This document shows, piece after piece, positions 6,779 through 13,056 of a stretch of DNA of 13,627 nt. The position numbers and the translations under genes were made by a program. The DNA comes from Acidimicrobiia bacterium (GTDB taxonomy: Bacteria > Actinomycetota > Acidimicrobiia > Spongiisociales > ZC4RG35), in the NCBI GenBank assembly GCA_029865445.1, contig JAOUGY010000072.1, positions 1-13,627 of the forward strand, in the 5' to 3' direction. Each line of letters opens with the position of its first letter. Position 1 is the first letter of the stretch. Below the pieces are notes generated by a model. It was not told the origin of the DNA and did not search any database. It was given only the letters and a program-made list of their open reading frames with translations.

Positions 6779-7624
6779 CTAGTCCCGTTCGGTGATGAAG
6801 TCGAGAGCCACGTCGAGGTTGGGCGCCGAGTGGGTGATCCACCCCACCGAGATGACGTCGACCCCGGTGGCGGCGATCGCTCGGACGGTCTCCAAGGTGA
6901 TGCCGCCGGATGCCTCGGTGATCATCCGTCCGGCAATCGTGGCGACCGCCTGTGCCATCTCTTCGGTAGACATGTTGTCGAGCAGGACGATGTCCGCGCC
7001 GACCGTCAACAACTCGGCGAGCTCGTCGAGCGAGGTCACCTCCACCTCGATCTTGACGGTGTGCCCGATGCGGGCTCGGGCAGCCTCGACGGCCGCCGTG
7101 ATCCCGCCGGCAGCGACGATGTGATTGTCCTTGATCATCACCGTGTCGTGGAGCCCGAACCGGTGATTCCAGCCGCCACCCATCCGCACGGCGTACTTCT
7201 CGAGCGCACGAAGGCCCGGTGTGGTCTTGCGGGTGTCGGCGATCTTGACGGTGTAGCCGTCGACCGCATCGACGAGCGAGCGCGTTGCTGTCGCCACCCC
7301 GCAGGCCCTTCCGAGGATGTTGAGAGCCGTTCGTTCGGCCACGAGCACCGACCGCGACGGACCGTGCACGCGTGCGAGCACGGTCCCGGCTTCGACTCGT
7401 GTTCCGTCCTCGAACGACGGCTCGACTTCCACATCCGGGTCAACGATCTCGAACACCCGCGCCCCAACGCCGAGCCCGGCGACCACACCCGGTACCCTCG
7501 CCACGATCTCGGCATTCGACACGGAGGCGGCCGGGATGACCGATTCGGAGGTCAGGTCGCCCGCCTCTGCGAGATCCTCGTCGAGGCAGGTGAAGATGAG
7601 ATTGTCGAACCTGGCCAGATCCAT
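6779..7624 (-). CDS. nadC: Nicotinate-nucleotide pyrophosphorylase (quinolinate phosphoribosyltransferase)
   Basis: NadC converts quinolinate and PRPP to nicotinate mononucleotide, CO2 and pyrophosphate, the third step of de novo NAD synthesis. The 281 residues match the usual 270-300. Key motifs are TRKTTPGLR (131-139), the NHR of GGGWNHRFGL (153-155), MIKDNHI (163-169), the acidic EVEV strand (193-196), LLDN (214-217) and EASGGI (237-242). These supply the arginines, histidine, lysines and acidic residues that bind quinolinate and PRPP. The start is ATG 7624, whose A is also the last base of the nadB TGA (TGATG), so translation is probably coupled. An in-frame ATG at 7879 would bury 85 unrelated residues inside nadB and is rejected. 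A short hairpin with a T-run follows the TAG. All active-site residues look intact. Confidence 0.96.
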   Translation of the reverse strand: MDLARFDNLIFTCLDEDLAEAGDLTSESVIPAASVSNAEIVARVPGVVAGLGVGARVFEIVDPDVEVEPSFEDGTRVEAGTVLARVHGPSRSVLVAERTALNILGRACGVATATRSLVDAVDGYTVKIADTRKTTPGLRALEKYAVRMGGGWNHRFGLHDTVMIKDNHIVAAGGITAAVEAARARIGHTVKIEVEVTSLDELAELLTVGADIVLLDNMSTEEMAQAVATIAGRMITEASGGITLETVRAIAATGVDVISVGWITHSAPNLDVALDFITERD

Positions 7625-9132
7625 CAGCGTGCATCCAAGACGAACGGAGGCTCGACCAACGTCCGTTGTGTCTGGAAGGGGTCGAGTTCGGGGTAGTCGG
7701 CACGGTAGTGCCCTCCCCGGCTTTCGGAGCGGCGGAGCGCTGCTGCAGTCACAAGCCTTGCCACATTGAATGCCACCCGACCTGGGATCGTCGTCGACAA
7801 CGCCTCCTCGAGTTCGAGGAGGCGGCCGCGTGCCTCCCACACACCGCTGCCCGTCCGAATCAGCCCGACACGCTCCCACATGATGCGGCGGACCTCGTCG
7901 ATGGCGGATACACGGCCGAGACCCGTTTCAAAAGCCCACGCCGGGCCGTGGGCGTCCGCCGGAAGAGCCACGGGCGCGGCACCGCTCAGATCGGCGGCGA
8001 CCCTGGCGCCGTAGACCAGGCCCTCCAGCAGAGAGTTCGACGCCAACCGGTTGGCGCCGTGAACGCCGGTCGAGGCGACTTCGCCCACGGCCCACAAGCC
8101 CGGCATCGACGTGCGGCCGCTCTCGTCGGTGTCGATTCCTCCCATGTAGTAATGAGCGGCGGGAGACACCGGGAGGAGGTCGGTACGCGGATCCAGACCC
8201 GCCTCCCTGGCGATTTCGAAGACCGTGGGAAACCGCTCGGGAAAGCCTTTGATCGACGAGGCGTCGAGGTACGCCCCGGCGTGACGGTCGTGCTGCCACC
8301 AGATGGCACGCGCCACGACATCTCGTGGAGCCAGCTCAACGTCCGGATGGTGTTTCTTCATGAAACGGCGACCCTGGTCGTCGACCAGAACGGCGCCATC
8401 CCCACGTATCGCCTCGGTGAGCAACGGAAGGGGATCGAGATCCACCATGAGCGCCGTCGGGTGGAACTGAACGAACTCGAGGTCGGCGAGGCGGGCACCC
8501 ACCTGCGCCGCCATCGCCAGACCGTCGCCGGTGACGCCTTCCGGATTGGTGGTGTGCTTGAACAGGCGCCCGATGCCTCCGGTGGCGAGCACCACGCCGG
8601 GGGCATGGATCTCGGTCCGGTCGCCCGCCCGGTCGGCCGCCACCACCCCGACGACGCGACCGTCGACCCGCACGAGCGCCAAGGCCTTCCATCCGTCCCA
8701 AATCTCCACCGAGTCCGCGGCGGTGGCGGCCGTCGACAGCACTCGCTGGATCTCTCTGCCGGTTCCGTCACCATCGGCGTGGACGATCCTTCGATTGCCG
8801 TGGCCGGCCTCCCGACCCAGCTTGAGTTCTCCCGTCGCCGTCCGGTCGAATTCCGCACCGAGCGCCACCAGGCGTTCGATTGCATCGCGTCCACCTGCGG
8901 TGAGTATCTCCACCGCACGTCGAACTGCCAGACCACCCGAGACCTCGAGCGTGTCGTCCGTGTGCGCTGCAGCCGAGTCGTCGCCTCCTACTGCCGCCGC
9001 GATCCCGCCTTGTGCCCAGCTCGTAGAGCCGAGGTCGCCAGGCGCGAGAACGGTCGCACGGTCGAGCCCGAGAGCCACCGACAGCCCGGCCACGCCCGAG
9101 CCGATCACGAGGGGGTGGTCGAGTGTGATCAT
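7624..9132 (-). CDS. nadB: L-aspartate oxidase
   Basis: NadB is a FAD enzyme that oxidises L-aspartate to iminoaspartate, which NadA uses directly. The 502-residue protein has the dinucleotide motif GSGVAGL (11-17), STSWAQGGIAAAVG (36-49) and HTDDTLEVSGGL (57-68). Further family blocks are EFVQFHPTAL (219-228), the flavin-site HYYMGGIDTD (327-336), and GLWAVGEVASTGVHGANRLA (345-364) followed by SNSLLEGLVYG. The C-terminal helical domain ends with SRGGHYRADYP (471-481), typical of NadB and succinate dehydrogenase flavoproteins. The AQGG, GVHGANRLASNS and operon context favour NadB over SdhA/FrdA. It starts 6 nt after nadA with only a weak GAAG-type ribosome site, and overlaps nadC by one base, both consistent with translational coupling. 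Confidence 0.96.
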   Translation of the reverse strand: MITLDHPLVIGSGVAGLSVALGLDRATVLAPGDLGSTSWAQGGIAAAVGGDDSAAAHTDDTLEVSGGLAVRRAVEILTAGGRDAIERLVALGAEFDRTATGELKLGREAGHGNRRIVHADGDGTGREIQRVLSTAATAADSVEIWDGWKALALVRVDGRVVGVVAADRAGDRTEIHAPGVVLATGGIGRLFKHTTNPEGVTGDGLAMAAQVGARLADLEFVQFHPTALMVDLDPLPLLTEAIRGDGAVLVDDQGRRFMKKHHPDVELAPRDVVARAIWWQHDRHAGAYLDASSIKGFPERFPTVFEIAREAGLDPRTDLLPVSPAAHYYMGGIDTDESGRTSMPGLWAVGEVASTGVHGANRLASNSLLEGLVYGARVAADLSGAAPVALPADAHGPAWAFETGLGRVSAIDEVRRIMWERVGLIRTGSGVWEARGRLLELEEALSTTIPGRVAFNVARLVTAAALRRSESRGGHYRADYPELDPFQTQRTLVEPPFVLDAR

Positions 9133-9138
9133 CGACGG

Positions 9139-10116
9139 TCAGTCTTCACGCCGACCCACCTCCAACATCCGTTCCACGGCCCGGCGGGCTCGACCGGCGA
9201 CGTCGGGCGCCACGTCCACCTCATAAGTCATCGTCTCGAGCGACCGCTTGATGTTGTCGAGCGTGATGCGTTTCATGTGGGGACACAGGTTGCACGGCCG
9301 GACGAATTCGACCCCGGGGTTCTCGAGCGCCACGTTGTCCGCCATCGAACACTCAGTGATCATCATGACCTGCTCGGGCTGGTTGTCCTCCACCCAGCGG
9401 ATGATGCCATTCGTCGAGCCGACGTAGTCGGCCTCGGCGAGAACGTCGGGCGGGCACTCCGGATGGGCGATGACCGAAACACCCGGCAACCGGGCTTTGT
9501 GATTTCGAATCTCCCGACCCGTGAAACGTTCGTGCACCATGCACGCACCATCCCAAAGAATCACTTCGACATCGGTTTGCGAGGCGACGTATCGACCCAG
9601 GTATTGATCGGGGAGGAAGATGACACGGTCCACCCCGAGCGATTCGACCACGGCCACGGCGTTTCCCGACGTGCAGCAGATGTCGGTCTCGGCCTTCACC
9701 TCGGCGGTGGTGTTCACATACGTGACGACAGGGACACCCGGATACTTGGCCTTGAGCCGCCGGACGTCGTCACCGGTGATGCCTTCGGCGAGGGAACACC
9801 CGGCACGCTCGTCGGGAATCAGGACCGTCTTGGTCGGATTGACGATCTTTGCAGTCTCGGCCATGAAGTGGACACCGGCGAGCACGATCACATCGGCCTC
9901 GGTCTCCTTGGCCATGGCGGCGAGCGCCAGGGAATCCCCTGTGAGGTCGGCGGCAGCGCCGTAGATGTCAGGTGTCATGTAGTTGTGGGCGGCAACGACC
10001 GCGTTCCGCTGCCTCTTGAGCCGCTCGATGTCGTCCAGGATCGGCTGGAGGGCGGCGAGCTCCGCTTCGGGAAGGAGGTCCGCCCGTCGAGTGATCTGCA
10101 GTGTCGTCGGTGCCAT
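9139..10116 (-). CDS. nadA: Quinolinate synthase (4Fe-4S)
   Basis: NadA condenses iminoaspartate with dihydroxyacetone phosphate to give quinolinate, using an oxygen-sensitive [4Fe-4S] cluster. The 325-residue protein carries cysteines spaced as in known NadA cluster ligands: Cys107 (RAGCSLAEG), Cys192 (WDGACMVHERF) and Cys278 (NLCPHMKRI), 85 and 86 residues apart. Other family blocks are AAHNYMTPDIY (42-52), GDSLALA (60-66), CCTSGNAV (147-154), AHPECPPDV (217-225) and STNGII. ATG 10116 is preferred over an ATG 21 codons upstream because GAGGAGG lies 6 nt before it and the upstream codons cover a -10-like TATACT. It is the first gene of nadABC, with a perfect 16-bp palindrome about 70 nt upstream of its start. 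Confidence 0.96.
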   Translation of the reverse strand: MAPTTLQITRRADLLPEAELAALQPILDDIERLKRQRNAVVAAHNYMTPDIYGAAADLTGDSLALAAMAKETEADVIVLAGVHFMAETAKIVNPTKTVLIPDERAGCSLAEGITGDDVRRLKAKYPGVPVVTYVNTTAEVKAETDICCTSGNAVAVVESLGVDRVIFLPDQYLGRYVASQTDVEVILWDGACMVHERFTGREIRNHKARLPGVSVIAHPECPPDVLAEADYVGSTNGIIRWVEDNQPEQVMMITECSMADNVALENPGVEFVRPCNLCPHMKRITLDNIKRSLETMTYEVDVAPDVAGRARRAVERMLEVGRRED

Positions 10117-10122
10117 CAGTGC

Positions 10123-10129
10123 CCTCCTC
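10123..10129 (-). promoter_or_regulatory. Ribosome binding site deciding the nadA start
   Basis: GAGGAGG on the minus strand ends 6 nt before ATG 10116 and is the strongest Shine-Dalgarno match in the window. It rules in this start over the upstream in-frame ATG at 10179. Confidence 0.8.
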
Positions 10130-10146
10130 GCCTTTTGCTCACAATG

Positions 10147-10152
10147 AGTATA
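10147..10152 (-). promoter_or_regulatory. Candidate -10 element (TATACT) for nadABC
   Basis: TATACT on the minus strand differs from the consensus at one base and lies 30 nt upstream of the nadA ATG in an AT-rich island. The -35 is unclear: GTGACG (10174-10179) resembles TTGACA but is 21 nt away. A poor -35 would fit a regulated promoter. Confidence 0.5.
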
Positions 10153-10188
10153 ACCACCTTCGGGAAGCTCCTTCGTCACCCCTGTGAC

Positions 10189-10204
10189 TAGTCCGATCGG
10201 ACTA
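10189..10204. promoter_or_regulatory. Perfect 16-bp palindrome, proposed NrtR operator
   Basis: TAGTCCGATCGGACTA reads identically on both strands. It lies in the 153-bp divergent region between nadA (start 10116, -) and the DUF4388-like gene (start 10270, +), 37 nt upstream of the nadA -10 candidate. A NrtR-type regulator gene lies about 660 bp away. NrtR proteins bind palindromes upstream of NAD-synthesis genes. That this palindrome is the NrtR site is inferred from location and symmetry, not from a remembered consensus for this lineage. Confidence 0.6.
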
Positions 10205-10269
10205 AGTGGGCAACGGTCCTCATCTCAGAGGGTGTCGGTGTCGACAAGAGACATGACAGGACACGGCCC

Positions 10270-10863
10270 ATGCCCCAAGGACGGAACATCATGCACACCC
10301 CCAACGATGATCGATTGATTCGAGCGCTGCGGGCGGCCCGCGACGCCCGCCTCACCGGCGCCTTGCGGGTGGCAGGCAGGTCCGTTGCCGGGACGCTGTT
10401 CTTCGATGCCGGCCATGTCTACTTTGGCGTCCTCGACGGCGACAAACCTGCCGTGGACTCGTTCGAGAAGGACGGCATCACACGCGGCATGCTCCAAGCC
10501 GCCTCGACCACCACACGCGCAGGCGACCGATTTGCAGACGAGCTCATGGGTGTCGGTGCACCCGGGTCCGCGGTTCGCGCGTTCGGTCGGAGGTCCATCA
10601 CCACTGCGCTTGCCAAGTTCGTCACAATCGAGGACGCTCGTTTCTCCGCAGACGATCGCCGCCATCCATACGGACCTGCATTCACGTTCGACATCGACGA
10701 CCTCCTGGAGGCGATCGAAGTCGTCCCGCCCAAGACGAAGGCCGCTCCCGTCCAGCCCGCTCAGGAGACGGTTCCAATGCCCACCCAGCCGACCGGAGGA
10801 TTCGGCGGGCCGGCATTCAAGCGGCGCACCGGGCTGCGGGCAGCCGCCCAGTCTGCTCGCTGA
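10270..10863 (+). CDS. DUF4388 (PATAN-like) domain protein, function unknown
   Basis: The 197-residue protein has an N-terminal alpha/beta segment that fits the DUF4388/PATAN pattern: a helix (DDRLIRALRAARDARLTG), then LTGALRVAGRSVAGTLFFDAGHVYFGVLDG (residues 28-57). In that family 'G-x-L-x-l ... g-x-l-x-f-x-x-G-x-v-x-x-A' strands occur in signalling proteins. A helical middle (62-150) includes a second FTFDIDDLLEAIE element. The tail from about 152 is low-complexity, rich in P, Q, A and basic residues, and probably disordered. No membrane segment or catalytic motif is seen. Two starts are possible: ATG 10270 (CAGGA 8 nt upstream) and ATG 10291 (AAGGA 9 nt upstream). The second is equally credible and removes seven residues. 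It is divergent from nadA, and its TGA directly abuts the nrtR stop. The family call is tentative. Confidence 0.65.
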   Translation: MPQGRNIMHTPNDDRLIRALRAARDARLTGALRVAGRSVAGTLFFDAGHVYFGVLDGDKPAVDSFEKDGITRGMLQAASTTTRAGDRFADELMGVGAPGSAVRAFGRRSITTALAKFVTIEDARFSADDRRHPYGPAFTFDIDDLLEAIEVVPPKTKAAPVQPAQETVPMPTQPTGGFGGPAFKRRTGLRAAAQSAR

Positions 10864-11748
10864 TCAAAGCCTCCCGACGCCCACCTGGGGGCGTTCCATG
10901 AGGACGTCCCTGCGGAACCGGAAGAGCTCCGCTGGACGCCCGCCGGTTGTGACCATGCGGCCCGTGCCCTCGACGAGGCCCCCGCGCTCGACCAGGCGCC
11001 GGAAGTTCTGGGCATGGAGCTTCTGGCCGGCGAGCGACTCGACGGTACGGCGCAGGTGCGAAAGCGTGAACGTTTCGGGCAACAGCTCGAAGACAACGGG
11101 TCGGTACGACAGCTTGCCCCGGAGCCGGGAGAGAGCGGTCGCCGCCACCCGCCGGTGATCCAGATGCATCGCTTCCCCGAACCGGTCGCGATCGTCGGGC
11201 TCCTCGCCGTGGTCGACGAACCACTCGGCCGCCAGGCCCGCCTCGTAGATCAGTTCATAACGGTCGAGCGCCCTGACGCCGTCCCATGGGGTTTCGCCGA
11301 TTCCGAACGAGAGCTGAACTCGCCGCCGCCGTTCTCTGTCACGCCCGGCCCAACGCTCGAGGCCGGACATCAACCCCGGTACCGGGCTGCCCGCATTCCC
11401 CCTCCGGTCTTCCCAAGGGAGGAGGTGGTACCAGTCGACCCATCGACCCGTTGTGGTCACCTCTCGCGTCAGGACCAGGTAGGCGACGCCGACGGTGCGC
11501 AGCCCATCGGCGCGGGCCCGAGCCCGATCCCCGAAGGTGTACAGCTGCTCGACATAGCCGACGGACAAGCCAACCTGATCCGTGATGAGCCGGCGCATCG
11601 CCAACTCCAGGGTGTCGTCATCGTCGAGGTCTCCGGAAACGAGCGCGGGCGTCTCGCTCCCAACCGTGAGGATGCGGGGTCGGTCATCGGTGACGGCCAC
11701 CACAACGGCTTCCAGGGAAACCCGCGCGAAGCCGGTTCGTCGACTCAC
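10864..11748 (-). CDS. nrtR: NrtR-type transcriptional regulator of NAD metabolism (degenerate Nudix plus winged helix)
   Basis: NrtR proteins couple an ADP-ribose-sensing, non-catalytic Nudix domain to a C-terminal winged helix and repress NAD biosynthesis genes. Here 294 residues begin with a Nudix-like fold; the box region (39-61, GDLDDDDTLELAMRRLITDQ) keeps the spacing and RR but replaces the catalytic Glu-Glu with Thr-Asp. It is followed by VEQLYTFGDRAR and VGVAYLVL, phrases typical of NrtR. The C-terminal domain (about 218-282) has FELLPETFTLSHLRRTVESL, GQKLHAQNFRRLVER and GGRPAELFRFR, closely matching the family DNA-binding domain. It is longer than typical NrtR (about 220-240), with a longer middle region at about 100-200. 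The start is GTG 11748, 10 nt after the icd stop; an in-frame GTG at codon 10 is an alternative. Mycobacteria also keep a NrtR gene next to nadABC. Confidence 0.85.
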   Translation of the reverse strand: MSRRTGFARVSLEAVVVAVTDDRPRILTVGSETPALVSGDLDDDDTLELAMRRLITDQVGLSVGYVEQLYTFGDRARARADGLRTVGVAYLVLTREVTTTGRWVDWYHLLPWEDRRGNAGSPVPGLMSGLERWAGRDRERRRRVQLSFGIGETPWDGVRALDRYELIYEAGLAAEWFVDHGEEPDDRDRFGEAMHLDHRRVAATALSRLRGKLSYRPVVFELLPETFTLSHLRRTVESLAGQKLHAQNFRRLVERGGLVEGTGRMVTTGGRPAELFRFRRDVLMERPQVGVGRL

Positions 11749-11758
11749 TTGGCCAGGT

Positions 11759-12961
11759 TCACATCCGCTCGATCATCGCGTCGGCGAACTGGGACGTCCT
11801 GACTTCCGTGGCCCCTTCGGTGAGACGTGCGAAGTCGTAGGTGACGATGCCTGCCGAGATCGCCGACTCCAGACCGGTGACGATGAGATCGGCGGCTTCT
11901 CCCCAGCCCATGTAGCGCAACATCATCTCTCCCGACAACATCACCGAGCCAGGATTGACCTTGTCCTGGCCTGCGTACTTCGGAGCCGTGCCATGGGTCG
12001 CCTCGAACACTGCATGACCGGTGTCGTAGTTGATGTTTCCGCCGGGCGCGATGCCGATCCCGCCGACCTGGGCAGCGAGAGCGTCAGAGATGTAGTCACC
12101 GTTCAGGTTCATCGTCGCGATCACGTCGTACTCGGCGGGTCGGGTCAGGACTTGTTGGAGCATCGCGTCAGCAATCACGTCCTTGACGAGGAGCCGGTCG
12201 CCCGGGTTGCCACCGCAGTCCTCCCACGACACGGCCACATCGGAGAACTCTTCCCGCACGAGGTCGTATCCCCAACTCCTGAAGGCCCCTTCCGTGAACT
12301 TCATGATGTTGCCCTTGTGCACCAACGTCACCGACTTTCGGCCGTTGGCGAGCGCATATCTGATCGCAGCCCGGATCAGCCGCTTCGACCCCGAGACCGA
12401 AATGGGCTTGATGCCGATGCCGGAGTCGGGCTTGATCGACCAGCCGAATTGCTCCTCCATGAATGCCAACAGTTTTCCGGCATCGGCCGAGTTCGCCTCC
12501 AGTTCCTTTCCTGCGTACACATCCTCGGTGTTCTCGCGGAAGATGACCATGTCGACGAGTCCGGGCTCCTTGACCGGCGACGGGACGCCATCGAACCAGC
12601 GAACCGGCCGAACGCACGCGTAGAGGTCGAGCGTCTGACGCAACGCTACGTTGAGCGAACGGATCCCGCCACCGACAGGGGTCGTGAGCGGGCCCTTGAT
12701 GCCGACGAGTTGCTCCCTGAATGCATCGACGGTCTCATCCGGAAGCCACGAACCGGTGCTGTTGAACGCCTTCTCACCAGCCAGGACCTCACGCCAGGCG
12801 ATGCGGCGCGATCCGCCATACGCCTTCGCAACGGCGTGGTCGAACACACGGACGGACGCCGCCCAGATGTCGGGTCCGATCCCGTCGCCTTCGATGAATG
12901 GGACGATCGGCTCATCGGGAACGACCACTCCAGATGTTCCCATCGTGATGTTTTCCGCCAT
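11759..12961 (-). CDS. icd: Isocitrate dehydrogenase, NADP-dependent, homodimeric type
   Basis: Icd oxidises isocitrate to 2-oxoglutarate and CO2, making NADPH in the TCA cycle. The 400-residue protein is the E. coli-like type (416 residues), not the 740-residue monomeric form common in many actinobacteria. Substrate residues lie in GGGIRSLNVALR (98-108); Ser102 matches E. coli Ser113, the kinase target. Others are in the RPVRW and IFRENTEDVYAG (140-151) blocks, with Lys216 (HKGNIMKF) and the metal-site aspartates in NLNGDYISD (285-293). NADP preference is supported by THGTAPKYAG (322-331), whose Lys328/Tyr329 match E. coli Lys344/Tyr345, and by Tyr375 and Arg379 in TYDFARL. ATG 12961 is chosen over one 17 codons upstream because CGAGGAG sits 7 nt before it. 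nrtR follows 10 nt downstream, so the two are probably cotranscribed. Confidence 0.96.
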   Translation of the reverse strand: MAENITMGTSGVVVPDEPIVPFIEGDGIGPDIWAASVRVFDHAVAKAYGGSRRIAWREVLAGEKAFNSTGSWLPDETVDAFREQLVGIKGPLTTPVGGGIRSLNVALRQTLDLYACVRPVRWFDGVPSPVKEPGLVDMVIFRENTEDVYAGKELEANSADAGKLLAFMEEQFGWSIKPDSGIGIKPISVSGSKRLIRAAIRYALANGRKSVTLVHKGNIMKFTEGAFRSWGYDLVREEFSDVAVSWEDCGGNPGDRLLVKDVIADAMLQQVLTRPAEYDVIATMNLNGDYISDALAAQVGGIGIAPGGNINYDTGHAVFEATHGTAPKYAGQDKVNPGSVMLSGEMMLRYMGWGEAADLIVTGLESAISAGIVTYDFARLTEGATEVRTSQFADAMIERM

Positions 12962-12968
12962 GATGTTG

Positions 12969-12975
12969 CTCCTCG
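12969..12975 (-). promoter_or_regulatory. Ribosome binding site deciding the icd start
   Basis: CGAGGAG on the minus strand ends 7 nt before ATG 12961. The upstream in-frame ATG at 13012 lacks one and would place the -10-like TACGCT inside the coding region. Confidence 0.75.
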
Positions 12976-12992
12976 GGGTTTGCGCGCGGCCA

Positions 12993-13003
12993 AAGCGTAC
13001 CGG
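12993..13003 (-). promoter_or_regulatory. Candidate promoter core CCGGTACGCTT upstream of icd
   Basis: This 11-mer, containing -10-like TACGCT, is identical to the one upstream of the LamG protein gene (6702-6712) and ends 31 nt before the icd start. No -35 box is evident. The adjacent AGTCCG (minus strand) equals one half of the nadA palindrome core, which could be chance. Confidence 0.4.
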
Positions 13004-13056
13004 ACTGACCACCGCCGCCCGCTGACTCCTCGCGATCGAACGAGAAACGGACCGAC

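Noticed and set aside
6775..6785. GTGACTAGTCC, an 11-base match to the left flank and half of the nadA palindrome
   Set aside because: It covers the nadC stop codon, lacks the second half-site, and is downstream of the operon; most likely chance.
7666..10191. A very long open frame (841 codons) on the + strand opposite nadB and nadA
   Set aside because: It is antisense to two genes with complete family motifs, has low-complexity Arg/His/Gly-rich content and no recognisable domain; GC-rich codon use on the opposite strand commonly creates such frames.
10239..10246. TGTCGACA palindrome upstream of the DUF4388-like gene
   Set aside because: Eight bases is expected by chance at many places in this window, and no second copy or promoter alignment supports it.
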